From Pseudomonadota bacterium (GTDB lineage: Bacteria; Pseudomonadota; Alphaproteobacteria; Rhodobacterales; Rhodobacteraceae), in contig CAUJIU010000048.1 of the NCBI GenBank assembly GCA_963205075.1, positions 1-56,094 on the forward strand: DNA of 56,094 bases. Reading direction: 5' to 3'. The translations under genes were made by a program, and so were the position numbers. This document shows positions 9,429 to 18,215 of this stretch, piece after piece. Under the pieces are notes generated by a model. That model saw only the letters and a program-made list of their open reading frames with translations. It had not been told where the DNA came from and searched no databases. Every line of letters starts with the position of its first letter. Positions within the stretch are counted from its first letter, which is position 1.

Positions 9429-10243
9429 GTTGCCCTTCCCGTCAATCGCGGCACGGCGGCGATCAGCTCTCGCGTATAGGCCTCGCGCGGCGCGGCGAAG
9501 ATCTCGGCGGTGGGCGCCTGTTCGACGATCCGGCCCTGGTTCATCACATAAGTGTAGGTCGAGGTCTCGCGCACCACGCCAAGGTTGTGGGTAATCATCA
9601 GCAGCGCGAGGTTCTGCCGGGTCACCAGATCGCGCAGAAGGTTCAGGATCTGCGCCTGGGTGGTGACGTCCAGCGCCGTCCCCGGCTCGTCGGCGATCAA
9701 CAGGCGGGGCTCGGACAGAAGCGCCATCGCGATCAGGATGCGTTGCCGCATTCCGCCTGACAGCTGCATCGGAAACGACCGCGCAACCCGCTCGGGCTCG
9801 CGCATCCTGACCTGTTCGAGGACCTCCAGCACCCGCGCCCATCTTTCCCGCCGGCCGCGCTGCCGGCCAAGACGCCTGTCGGCATGCTTGAGGATGGTCC
9901 CGAGCTGGTCGTAGATCGTGAACACCGGGTTCAGCGATGACATCGGATCCTGAAACACCATGCTCATGGCCGTGCCCCGCAGGCGCAGCCGGTCGCGTTC
10001 CGGCATGGTCAGCAGGTCGCGGTCATCAAACAGGATCGCGCCGCCTTCCACCTTGGCGGGCGGCTGCGGCAAGATCCCCATGACGGTTTTCATGAGCACC
10101 GTCTTGCCCGACCCGCTTTCGCCGACCAGCGCGATCTGCGCGCCTTCGGGCACGTCGATGGACACGTCGCGGAGCACCTGCGTCCGCCGCCCGTAGGTCG
10201 TGAAACTCACGTCCAGGTTTCTGACCGACAACAGCGCCGTCAT
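9425..10243 (-). CDS. peptide-type ABC transporter ATPase (DppD/OppD-like)
   Basis: A 272-residue ABC ATPase, partner of the one at 8541-9428. Walker A GESGSGKT is at residues 41-48, signature LSGGM at 161-165, Walker B LLIADEP at 181-187 and the switch histidine at 219 (ITHN). The usual DEPTTALD is DEPGTALD here. Start is the ATG at 10243, overlapping the stop of the DppC-like permease gene by 4 bases. It is shorter than typical OppD/DppD (about 320-330) and ends right after the YTRELIAAVP segment, so it lacks the C-terminal extension. Cytoplasmic subunit of the importer. Confidence 0.92.
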   Translation of the reverse strand: MTALLSVRNLDVSFTTYGRRTQVLRDVSIDVPEGAQIALVGESGSGKTVLMKTVMGILPQPPAKVEGGAILFDDRDLLTMPERDRLRLRGTAMSMVFQDPMSSLNPVFTIYDQLGTILKHADRRLGRQRGRRERWARVLEVLEQVRMREPERVARSFPMQLSGGMRQRILIAMALLSEPRLLIADEPGTALDVTTQAQILNLLRDLVTRQNLALLMITHNLGVVRETSTYTYVMNQGRIVEQAPTAEIFAAPREAYTRELIAAVPRLTGRAT

Positions 10244-11112
10244 CGGACATCCTCGACATCGAAGAGGTCGCGCAGCCCATCGCCCAACAGGTTGAAACCC
10301 ATCGCCACGAACAGGATCGCGCAGCCCGGCAGCACGCTTTCCCACCAGTAGTCCGGCAGGAACGACGCGCCCGAGGCAACCATGGTGCCAAGGTCGGGCG
10401 TCGGCGGCTGGATGCCCAGGCCGAGGAATGACAAGGCCGCGCCGATCAGGATCACGAACCCCGCATCGAGCGAGGTCTTGACGGCAATGGCAGAAACGCA
10501 GTTGGGCAGGATCTCGCGAAAGAGGATATGGGCCCTGGATGCGCCCAGTGTCTCGGCGGCCTCGACAAATTCCTGGCTGCGCAGCTGCCGGGTGATCGAA
10601 TAGATCAGGCGGGTGTGCCAGGTCCACCAAAGCAGCGCGATGGCGAGCATCGAGTTGGTCAGCGACGGCGTGAGGACGGCGGCGACCGCCAGCGCCATGA
10701 CCAGTGGCGGAATGGCCAGCGCGATATCGGTCACGCGCATGATGACGATTTCGACCCAGCCGCCGAAATACCCGGCAAGCAGGCCCAGCACCACACCCAC
10801 CGGGATCGCCAGTCCGAGGACCACGACGGCCAGCAACAACGACACACGCAACCCGAAGATCGCTCGACTGAAGATGTCGCGCCCGACATTGTCGGTACCG
10901 AACCAGTGGACGGCCGAGGGCGCTTGATGGCGGTTGGCGAAATCCACGACCGCGCCCACATGTTCGGGAAACGGCGTGACATAGGGCGCCAGCAGCGCCA
11001 GGGTCACCGAGGTGATGACGATGATCGCCCCGACAACCGCCGTGGGGTTGCGCGAGAACCGCCACCAGTTCTGCCAGGCATTGGACAGCGGCTTCTGGCC
11101 CGAAACACTCAT
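10240..11112 (-). CDS. peptide-type ABC transporter permease (DppC-like)
   Basis: A 290-residue inner-membrane permease starting MSVSGQKPLSNAWQ at 11112. The N-terminal region carries the DppC pattern: a first membrane helix, then a periplasmic segment ending HWFGTDNVGRDIFSRAIFG, followed by five further hydrophobic helices. The coupling-loop EAA-like motif is AAETLGASRAHILFREILPN. It ends with GLRDLFDVEDVR, overlapping the start of the ATPase gene by 4 bases. It pairs with the DppB-like permease 25 bp upstream. Together they form the membrane channel of a peptide/opine/nickel-class importer; the substrate is not encoded in the permease motifs. Confidence 0.92.
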   Translation of the reverse strand: MSVSGQKPLSNAWQNWWRFSRNPTAVVGAIIVITSVTLALLAPYVTPFPEHVGAVVDFANRHQAPSAVHWFGTDNVGRDIFSRAIFGLRVSLLLAVVVLGLAIPVGVVLGLLAGYFGGWVEIVIMRVTDIALAIPPLVMALAVAAVLTPSLTNSMLAIALLWWTWHTRLIYSITRQLRSQEFVEAAETLGASRAHILFREILPNCVSAIAVKTSLDAGFVILIGAALSFLGLGIQPPTPDLGTMVASGASFLPDYWWESVLPGCAILFVAMGFNLLGDGLRDLFDVEDVR

Positions 11113-11137
11113 GAGACCAGTACCTTCTTGCGCGTGA

Positions 11138-12163
11138 TCATGCCCGCGACCCCCGGATCCGGACCCTGGGGTCAACAACGCCCACCAGCAGGTCGATCAT
11201 CAGGTTGACCACCACGAAGAACACCCCCGAAACCATCACGACCCCCATGATCGCGTTGAGGTCCTTCTGCACGATGGCGCGGATGCCGTAGCTCGCCATT
11301 CCCGGCCAGGAGAAGATCAGCTCGACCACGAAGGCATTGCCGATGAGCGAGGCGAATTCGAGGCCGGTAATGGTCAGCGGCGGCACGAAAGCCGGGCGCA
11401 GCATGTATTTGAACATCCGCAGCCGGTCCGGCACGCCAAAGGCGCGGGCCGCCTCGATATAGTCCTGACGGCTGACGTCGATCATCGAGGCGCGCGTGAT
11501 CCGCGCGATCTGGCCCATGGTCGCGGCGGCCAGCGCGATGGTCGGCAAGAACAGGTGCCGCACCGCTTCCAGAAAGACGTCGCCGCGCCCGGCGATCAGG
11601 GAATCGACCAGCACCAGCCCGGTCCATCCGGCATCGAAGTCGATGCCGCCGGGCAGGCGCCCGGTAGTCGGCAGGACGTTCAGCACGTAGCCGGCAAGGA
11701 TCTGGAGAAGCAGCGCCAGAAAGAATGTCGGCATGACCGCCGAGCCGATCGCCAGCGCCCGGACGAGGTTGTCCGGCCAGCGGTCCTTCCACCGCGCGGC
11801 CGCCACGCCCAGCGGCACGCCCAGCGCGAAGGCCAGAAGGATGGTGCAGATGACCAGTTCGAGCGTCGCCGGAAAGGTCTTGGCGATATCCGCGGTTACC
11901 GATTGCTCGGTCAAGAGCGAGCGTCCGAGGTCGCCGCGGGCCAGGCCGTGCAGGAACGTGGCGTATTGCTGGAACATCGGATCATTCAGCCCCAGCGACT
12001 CCTGCAGGCTGGCAACCTGATCGGCACTTGCCGTCGGGCCCAGCGCCATGCGCGCCGGGTCGCCCGGCACGACGCGCGCGATGGTAAAGATCACCACCGA
12101 CAGGCCAAGCAGCACCAGAAGCGACCAGCCCAGCCGTCGCAGGAGAAAAGCGAGGAATTCCAT
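11138..12163 (-). CDS. peptide-type ABC transporter permease (DppB-like)
   Basis: A 341-residue inner-membrane permease that begins MEFLAFLLRRLGWSLLVLLG, the usual DppB N-terminal helix, followed by VVPGDPARMALG and a large periplasmic loop. Six hydrophobic helices are visible. The EAA-like coupling loop reads YIEAARAFGVPDRLRMFKYM. It ends with the family-typical DLLVGVVDPRVRI. It sits between the binding-protein gene (53 bp upstream) and the DppC-like permease in a single minus-strand operon. Length is normal for the family (about 310-340). Confidence 0.92.
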   Translation of the reverse strand: MEFLAFLLRRLGWSLLVLLGLSVVIFTIARVVPGDPARMALGPTASADQVASLQESLGLNDPMFQQYATFLHGLARGDLGRSLLTEQSVTADIAKTFPATLELVICTILLAFALGVPLGVAAARWKDRWPDNLVRALAIGSAVMPTFFLALLLQILAGYVLNVLPTTGRLPGGIDFDAGWTGLVLVDSLIAGRGDVFLEAVRHLFLPTIALAAATMGQIARITRASMIDVSRQDYIEAARAFGVPDRLRMFKYMLRPAFVPPLTITGLEFASLIGNAFVVELIFSWPGMASYGIRAIVQKDLNAIMGVVMVSGVFFVVVNLMIDLLVGVVDPRVRIRGSRA

Positions 12164-12216
12164 CTATCGATCCCGAAACAACGGGGGGCGCCGCGAGGCA
12201 CCCCCCTCAGGTCGGA

Positions 12217-13779
12217 TCAGCACGACCAGCTGTAACGCGCGAAGTCGTAGTCGAATGACTGCATCGGCACCGCGGCGAACCCGTCAAGGCAATTGTCCAT
12301 CGCATGTTGCACCGTTTGCGCCAGCAGCGGGACGCTGACCATCTGGTCCATCAGGATGGCCTGGATGTCCTTGTAGATCGCCGCCTGCTCGTCGACGTCG
12401 CCGGTCGCCCGGGCCGCGTCGATCAGATCGTCGACCGCCGGGTCCTGCAGCCATTCCATGCTGGCCCAGGTTCCCGCCGCATCCGAATGGTACTGCGTGA
12501 AGAACATCGAATCCGGGCTCGGATAGGTCGGACCAAAGAAGATCTGGTTGACGTTCGGCGTGGTCTCGGGGCTCGCGGCAATCTCGGTGACGCGGTTCCA
12601 CGGATCGGGTTGCTGGGTGATGACGAAGCCAAGCTGCTCGAGGTTGGACTGCATCAGCAGGCTGATCTCTTCTTCAAAGAGCGTGCCGGCAACATAGCCC
12701 AGGGTCAGCGGGATCGGCTGGCCGGCATAGGCCGACATTGCCACTTCTTCGGCGGCGCGCGCCATGTCGTAGCGTGGCCCCTCGATATCGTCATTGTGGA
12801 ACGCCGCGAATGCTTCGGGCAGCGGGGTGCTCATGGCCTCGCCGGGGAAGATCACCTCGCGGATGGTGTCAAAGTCGGTGGCATAGGCGATTGCGCGGCG
12901 GATATGGACATCATCCGTCGGCGCCAGCTGGCTGTTGAGCTTGAGATAGAACGCGGTGGCCGTAGGTTCGGACACCATGCGGAACCGGCCCATGTCGACC
13001 AGAGCCGCATAGGTGTCGGGCGACTGGAACTGCGAGCTCATCGTCAACTCGCCCGATGCCGCAAGCGCGCGCACCGTCGCCTCGTCGTTGGTGACGATCC
13101 AGCGCACTTCGTCGATCGGGTTGTCCGGCATTTCGCCGTAGTAATCAGGGTTGCGCTTGATGACCATGCGGCTGCCGCGATCCCAGCTTTCCAGCAGGTA
13201 GGCGCCCGAGCCCGCCACGTTGGCGGCAAGCCAGGTCTGGCCGTCATCGGTGCCCAGGTTGGCTTCCACGACGGCCGAGTTGACAATCATCAGCGCCGGC
13301 ACCGTCGCCATGAACGGGGCGAAGGTCTTGGACAGGGTGAATGTCACCGTCCGGTCGTCAGTGGCGACGACATTGCCAGATTCCACGACCCCGGCAAACA
13401 GGTTGGCCGGGCCCTGGTTGATCCGCAGCAGCCGCTCGAAGGAATAGACCACGTCGGCGGCCGTCACGGGCGTGCCGTCGCTGAAGGTCGCATCGGCGCG
13501 CAGGGTAAAGACCACTTCGCTCGCATCCGCCGAGACCGTCCAGCTTTCGGCCAGCTGCGGTATCAGGTTGCCACCGCTGTCCACCGTCAAGAGGCTGTCA
13601 TAGAGGTTCACGGCGGCCATGTAGTCGGTGTAGTCGCTGATCTTGGCCGGATCGATGGTACCAAAGATCTGGACCGTGTTCATTGTCACCACGTTCTGCG
13701 CCAGGGCCATCGACCCTGTCGCGCCGCCAAAACCCAGCGCGGCAACGGCCACGCTTGCTCTCAAGAATTGTCTGGTCAT
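12217..13779 (-). CDS. ABC transporter substrate-binding protein, family 5 (DppA/OppA-like)
   Basis: A 520-residue periplasmic solute-binding protein. Its N-terminal Sec-type signal peptide (MTRQFLRASVAVAALGFGG, cleavage predicted after an ALA-Q site near residue 28) is followed by the family-5 layout: LYDSLLTVDSGGNLIPQLAESW, the VTAADVVYSFERLL block and IRRAIAYATDF. First gene of the importer operon and the likely specificity determinant. The upstream 163-bp gap carries two 10-bp direct repeats, candidate sites for the MalT-like activator encoded just upstream. The family binds peptides, opines, glycosides or nickel; I cannot choose among these from sequence. Confidence 0.93.
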   Translation of the reverse strand: MTRQFLRASVAVAALGFGGATGSMALAQNVVTMNTVQIFGTIDPAKISDYTDYMAAVNLYDSLLTVDSGGNLIPQLAESWTVSADASEVVFTLRADATFSDGTPVTAADVVYSFERLLRINQGPANLFAGVVESGNVVATDDRTVTFTLSKTFAPFMATVPALMIVNSAVVEANLGTDDGQTWLAANVAGSGAYLLESWDRGSRMVIKRNPDYYGEMPDNPIDEVRWIVTNDEATVRALAASGELTMSSQFQSPDTYAALVDMGRFRMVSEPTATAFYLKLNSQLAPTDDVHIRRAIAYATDFDTIREVIFPGEAMSTPLPEAFAAFHNDDIEGPRYDMARAAEEVAMSAYAGQPIPLTLGYVAGTLFEEEISLLMQSNLEQLGFVITQQPDPWNRVTEIAASPETTPNVNQIFFGPTYPSPDSMFFTQYHSDAAGTWASMEWLQDPAVDDLIDAARATGDVDEQAAIYKDIQAILMDQMVSVPLLAQTVQHAMDNCLDGFAAVPMQSFDYDFARYSWSC

Positions 13780-13873
13780 CCTATCCCCCGTTTTACAGCG
13801 TCTTCAGACCGATTGGCGGCCTCCATAGTTCAGCTTTGCGAAAGCCGGGCCTTGCCGCAATGCCCCATGCGGA

Positions 13874-13904
13874 TAGGTTTTTGGGTAAGAAGGCTAGGTT
13901 TTTG
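13874..13904 (-). promoter_or_regulatory. two 10-bp direct repeats, candidate activator sites
   Basis: TAGGTTTTTG occurs at 13874-13883 and again at 13895-13904 on the plus strand (CAAAAACCTA on the operon strand). The repeats are 21 bp apart, two helical turns, and lie about 95-125 bp upstream of the start of the binding-protein gene. Asymmetric direct repeats at helical spacing are how MalT-type activators bind. The gene immediately upstream encodes such a regulator. The assignment is inference from position and geometry. Confidence 0.5.
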
Positions 13905-13942
13905 ACCGGAAGTTGCGGGCTTTCGGCCCGGTTTTGGACGGT

Positions 13943-16357
13943 TCAGCCCAAAATCTGCAAGGCGCGGGCGGCCTTTACCGCTTCATGCCGGGAGTGGCAG
14001 GCCAGCTTGCGATACAGATTCGACAGATGGAACTTCACCGTCGCCTCACTGAGGCCGATCAGCTTGGCGATCGCCTTGTTGGTGGAGCCCTCGGCAATCC
14101 CGTAGAGGATGCGCATCTCCTGCCTGGTCAGCCCGTGCTGCCGGCCGCGCCGGATCCGGCCGGGGCCCGCATCCTGGACCTGCCGCAGCACGCGGCGTAT
14201 CGCGTCGGTCCGATCCAGCACATCCCGCACCCGCCGGGTGGAGGTCAGATCGGCGAGAAAGACGCGCTCTTCGCCCAAGATGGCGATGGCGCCCAGCGCC
14301 GCCGCCGCACCAAGCGAGGTGCCAAGCAGCGCCATCGATTCCTCGTGCCGCCGCTGTCGCCGCAACACATGGGCCAGCCAGATTTCGCCGCCGGTGCGTT
14401 GCCGGGCGGTCAGGTGCGGGTTTTGCAGCATGGCGCCCAGCTGGCCATCGAGCCCTTCGCGCAGCGGTTCCATCCGGGCGAAATGGCGCAGCCAGCACAG
14501 TGCCAGCGCCAGATCGTCCCGATCCGATAGGGCGACAAGATCGACCTGGGAGTTTCCCACCCGCTCAAGGGTGATCCGGTCCGACAGTCCGGCGGCCTTT
14601 TGCGCCGCCTCCTGCCAGCGGTTGGCATTCTGCAGCACCAGCACTTCGCGAATATCGATCAGCACCTTGAACCGGCTGCCCTGCACCTGGGCAACCCGCC
14701 AGCGGTCCAGAAAGGTCCGCGCCGCCATGGCGGAGACATGTTCACTCAGCGCCTGACTGCCGTAGATCAGCATGGTCTCGACCAGCGTCGGCCAGATCTC
14801 GCCCCGGGCAAAATCGTCCAGATCCTGGGACAGGAACTGCACGAGCGGGGCGGCATCGCCGCTTTCATAGGCGATGCAGGCGGCCAGCAACTGCAAGAGC
14901 CGCTTGTCGCCGGGGCTGTCGAAACGGACCCTTGCCATCTGCTCGGCTGCACGCCCGGCATACCGGCCGGCGGCCTGCGGATCGCCAAGGAACAGCTGGA
15001 TCATCGCCCGGTGCAGATCGACGTAGAAGGACAGGATCGGAATCGCGACGCGGGCATAGTGCCATTCGGCCCGTCCGGCGACGTGATCGGCCTCGGCAAA
15101 GCGCCGCTCGCGAATGTAAAGCTCCAGCACGGCGTTGTAGAAGGCCCCACGCCGCAGGTCGTCCTGGACCGGAGTTTCGGTCAACAGGCTGAAGGAGTCG
15201 GCAATGACATTGGCGGGCAGATCCTCGCTCTCCCAGGTGCACAGCAGGAAGCGAAAGCAGCGCAGCGGAAAGGAATAGCTGCCGCGGGCCAGAATGACCT
15301 TGTGGACATCGGACATGTCCGGCCCGTAGCGTGCGATCAGGACCTGCCGGGCAAGCGCCACGTCGCCGTGCTTGACCGCGTGAATGGCGCGGCAAAGCAC
15401 CAGCGGCTCCTCCTGCGCGAGCATTTCGGGCGGAAATCCCGCCAGGATGCCCTCAAGCGCCTGTGGCCCGTGGGAATGGATCATGAAATCGCTTTCCGAC
15501 GCCACCAGAACGCGCATGGCGCCGCCAAAGTCGCCCGCCTGTTGCAGGGTCGCGATGGCTTCGGGCATCAGCCCAAGTGCCGCCTGTGCCTGGGCCACAT
15601 TTGCCGCACCCTCTGCGGTTTGCCGCAGGCTGTCGATCCGCTGGGTAACGGCACCGACCAGCGCCGGTCCGCATGCGGCCAGCGGCCCCGGCACCTCGCC
15701 TTCAACATTGTCCGAAAAGAACGGCAGGCCGCTGCGCATCTCCGGCGGAACCGCCGCGGCCGGATCACGCAGCAAGAGCGCCAGGGCGACCAGCTTTTCG
15801 GATGCCAGCCCCGTCAGCAGATCGTCGCGCAGAAAGGCCAGCAGCGGCCCCGGCCCCAGATCGGCCCGCACCGCCGGCAACAGGCAGGGCCAGCCACCCG
15901 TCCGCCGGGCCAGCGCGGCCCCGATATCAACGTCGCCGAACAGCAGCGCGTCGGGGCCGAACCGCAGGACCTGGCCGTAGATCTCGGCGCGCGCCAGCCC
16001 CGCGACCGGCGTCTCGGGGCGCTTGGCGATGTAGAGTGGCCCCGTGCCGTCTGGCAACGCGGCGCCCTCGGCTCCCGGCGGCAGATCCCAGATCGCACCG
16101 CCCGACAGCTCCGGACCCTTCGCGCCCCGGAACAGCGGCAACCCTGTCGCCGCGGCCAGGTCTGCCATGAGCCATGACTTTCCCATGCCTGCCGGCGCCT
16201 CGATCAGGACGACCGGAGCCTGGGCTGACCTGAGCCGCGCCACCAGTGCCGCGCGCGACACCCTATTCGCAGCATTTCCCGCCCCGGTCAGAGCCGACCT
16301 CCCAGTTCCATCGCAACCTGCGCTCCAACCATAGGGCGCTATCGCAAGCCAGCGCAA
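13943..16357 (-). CDS. MalT-like LuxR-family STAND transcriptional activator
   Basis: Up to 804 residues. A P-loop EAPAGMGKSW lies near residues 53-62. The TGGWP motif that ends the MalT-family nucleotide-binding region appears at about 153-157. A long helical TPR-like middle follows. The last 60 residues are a LuxR-type helix-turn-helix (LTRQEMRILYGIAEGSTNKA, then LIGLSEATVKFHLSNLYRKL). The P-loop-to-TGGWP distance is only about 95 residues, much less than the roughly 190 I expect in MalT, so the ATPase domain looks reduced. The frame opens with a TTG at 16357 without a clear ribosome site; a GTG at 16261 is an alternative. It lies directly upstream of, and parallel to, the peptide-type importer operon, which it probably activates in response to an inducer. 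Confidence 0.85.
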   Translation of the reverse strand: MRWLAIAPYGWSAGCDGTGRSALTGAGNAANRVSRAALVARLRSAQAPVVLIEAPAGMGKSWLMADLAAATGLPLFRGAKGPELSGGAIWDLPPGAEGAALPDGTGPLYIAKRPETPVAGLARAEIYGQVLRFGPDALLFGDVDIGAALARRTGGWPCLLPAVRADLGPGPLLAFLRDDLLTGLASEKLVALALLLRDPAAAVPPEMRSGLPFFSDNVEGEVPGPLAACGPALVGAVTQRIDSLRQTAEGAANVAQAQAALGLMPEAIATLQQAGDFGGAMRVLVASESDFMIHSHGPQALEGILAGFPPEMLAQEEPLVLCRAIHAVKHGDVALARQVLIARYGPDMSDVHKVILARGSYSFPLRCFRFLLCTWESEDLPANVIADSFSLLTETPVQDDLRRGAFYNAVLELYIRERRFAEADHVAGRAEWHYARVAIPILSFYVDLHRAMIQLFLGDPQAAGRYAGRAAEQMARVRFDSPGDKRLLQLLAACIAYESGDAAPLVQFLSQDLDDFARGEIWPTLVETMLIYGSQALSEHVSAMAARTFLDRWRVAQVQGSRFKVLIDIREVLVLQNANRWQEAAQKAAGLSDRITLERVGNSQVDLVALSDRDDLALALCWLRHFARMEPLREGLDGQLGAMLQNPHLTARQRTGGEIWLAHVLRRQRRHEESMALLGTSLGAAAALGAIAILGEERVFLADLTSTRRVRDVLDRTDAIRRVLRQVQDAGPGRIRRGRQHGLTRQEMRILYGIAEGSTNKAIAKLIGLSEATVKFHLSNLYRKLACHSRHEAVKAARALQILG

Positions 16358-16506
16358 TGTGATGGGCCGATGCGGTGCCCCCGGCCCTGAAACCCGCCGA
16401 TGATGCCTTCCGTCCGCCGCCTCGGCCCGGCAACGACCTGCTGCATGTCCCTGCCCTCGGCGGTGTAGAGCCGGGGTTTCAAGCTATTCAGGTTGCCATT
16501 TGGGGC

Positions 16507-18123
16507 TCACCCGGCCCGCCCGGCCCGGATCATGTCGGCGCATTTCTCGGCGATGACGATGGTGGCGGCGTTGGTGTTGCCGCTCAGGAGCGTCGGCATC
16601 ACCGAGGCGTCGGCGACCCGCAGGCCGGACAGGCCGCGCAGCTTGAGTTGCGGGTCTACCACCGCCAGCGCGTCGGTGCCCATCCGGCAGGTGCCCACCG
16701 GGTGATAGACCGTGTCGGCGCGCTTGCGGATCACCGCCTCCCAGTCGGCGTCGCTCATGCCGTCGCGCACGCCCCACATCTCGGCGTGGATATAGGGACG
16801 CAGCGCCGGGGCATGCAGGATCTCGCGGGTCATGCGGGCGCCGCGGATCAGGGTCTGCAGGTCGCGCTCGTCGTGCAGGAATCCGGGGTCGATCGCCGGC
16901 GCGCGGCGCGGGTCGGCGCTTTGCAGCCAGACCCGGCCCCGTGAATGGGGGCGCAGCACGCAGACATGGCAGGAAAAGCCAAAGCCCGGATGCAGGCGGC
17001 GGGCATGGTTGTCCATCAGGCCGATGACGAAATGGGTTTGCAGGTCGGGCCGGTCGACCCCGGGGGCGCTGCGAAAGAAACTGCCCGCCTCGGCCATGGG
17101 CGAGGCGGCCATCGAGGCGCCGTCGCGGCGCCATTTCAGCATGTGCCTGAGCGCCGAGAGCCCGCCCCGCAGCCCGATCCCGAACATGTCGCGCTCGCGG
17201 CTCTTGCAGGCAAGCACCAGATCGATGTGATCTTGCAGGTTCTGCCCCACGCCGGGCAACGCATGTACCACCTCGATGCCGTGCGGCGCGATGTCCTCGG
17301 GCCGCCCGATGCCTGACAGTTGCAGCAGTTGCGGCGAGCCGAAGGCCCCGCCGCAGAGGATGACCTCCGCCCCGGCCAGCACCCGGTGCCGCCGCCCGCC
17401 CCGGAGATATTCGACCCCGGTAACCCGCTTGCCCTCCAAGAGCAGTCGCGTGGCATGGGCGCGGGTGATGACGGTCAGGTTGGGCCGCGCCATCGCCGGG
17501 AACAGATAGGCGGCCGCCGCCGAGCAGCGCTCGCCGTTGCGGGCCGGGTCGCGGAACTGGGTAACCTGGTAGAGCCCGGCCCCGGCATTGTCGCCCGCGT
17601 TGAAATCCTCGGTCGGCGGGATCTGGACCTGCGCATTCGCCTCGACAAAGGCGCGCGAGATCCGGCGCGGGGCGCGCTGGTTGGAAACCTGCAGCGGGCC
17701 TGCATCGCCATGGAAGGCATCCGCGCCATTCTCGTTGCTTTCGGAGCGGATGAAGTAGGGCAGCAGGCTGTCCCAGTCCCAGCCGGTGCAGCCTTGCGCG
17801 GCCCAGCCGTCAAAGTCCTGGCGCTGGCCGCGCACGTAGAGCATGGCGTTGATCGCCGACGAGCCGCCCAGCGCCCGCCCGCGCGGCTGGTAGCCCCGCC
17901 GCCCGCCAAGGCCGGGTTGCGGCACCGTCCGGAAGGCCCAGTTGTTGATCTTGCCCCAGCCCGGCAGCATCGCCACCACCGCCATCGGCATCCGCACCAG
18001 CAGGCTGTCGCCTCGGCCCCCCGCCTCGAGCAGGCAGACCGAGATGGTCGGATCCTCGCTCAGCCGCGCGGCCAGCGTGGCTCCGGCCGATCCGCCACCG
18101 ACGATGACATAGTCAAAGCGCAT
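16507..18123 (-). CDS. GMC-family FAD-dependent oxidoreductase (choline/alcohol dehydrogenase-like)
   Basis: A 538-residue glucose-methanol-choline oxidoreductase starting MRFDYVIVGGGSAGATLAAR, with the FAD-binding GxGxxG at residues 9-14. The second GMC signature is GGAFGSPQLLQLSGIG, and the C-terminal active-site pair lies in HPVGTCRMG and SGNTNAA (His and Asn). No signal peptide is seen, so it is cytoplasmic or peripherally bound. The size and features fit the choline dehydrogenase/AlkJ-like group acting on alcohols. It is flanked by 149 bp and 92 bp gaps and is probably transcribed alone, between the MalT-like regulator and nosX. Substrate unknown; a link to the alkane hydroxylase further along is conceivable but unsupported by position. 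Confidence 0.9.
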   Translation of the reverse strand: MRFDYVIVGGGSAGATLAARLSEDPTISVCLLEAGGRGDSLLVRMPMAVVAMLPGWGKINNWAFRTVPQPGLGGRRGYQPRGRALGGSSAINAMLYVRGQRQDFDGWAAQGCTGWDWDSLLPYFIRSESNENGADAFHGDAGPLQVSNQRAPRRISRAFVEANAQVQIPPTEDFNAGDNAGAGLYQVTQFRDPARNGERCSAAAAYLFPAMARPNLTVITRAHATRLLLEGKRVTGVEYLRGGRRHRVLAGAEVILCGGAFGSPQLLQLSGIGRPEDIAPHGIEVVHALPGVGQNLQDHIDLVLACKSRERDMFGIGLRGGLSALRHMLKWRRDGASMAASPMAEAGSFFRSAPGVDRPDLQTHFVIGLMDNHARRLHPGFGFSCHVCVLRPHSRGRVWLQSADPRRAPAIDPGFLHDERDLQTLIRGARMTREILHAPALRPYIHAEMWGVRDGMSDADWEAVIRKRADTVYHPVGTCRMGTDALAVVDPQLKLRGLSGLRVADASVMPTLLSGNTNAATIVIAEKCADMIRAGRAG

Positions 18124-18215
18124 TGCCCGCCTCCCTGGACTGCCTGGCCACCAGATCAGCACAAACCCGCAGGCGCCAAGGGGTTGCCTGAGCGCCAACA
18201 GGATGACGTGGCGTC

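Noticed and set aside
13916-13930. CGGGC-TTTCG-GCCCG hairpin after the MalT-like gene as its terminator
   Set aside because: The stem is only 5 bp and the T-rich side lies on the wrong strand for that gene.
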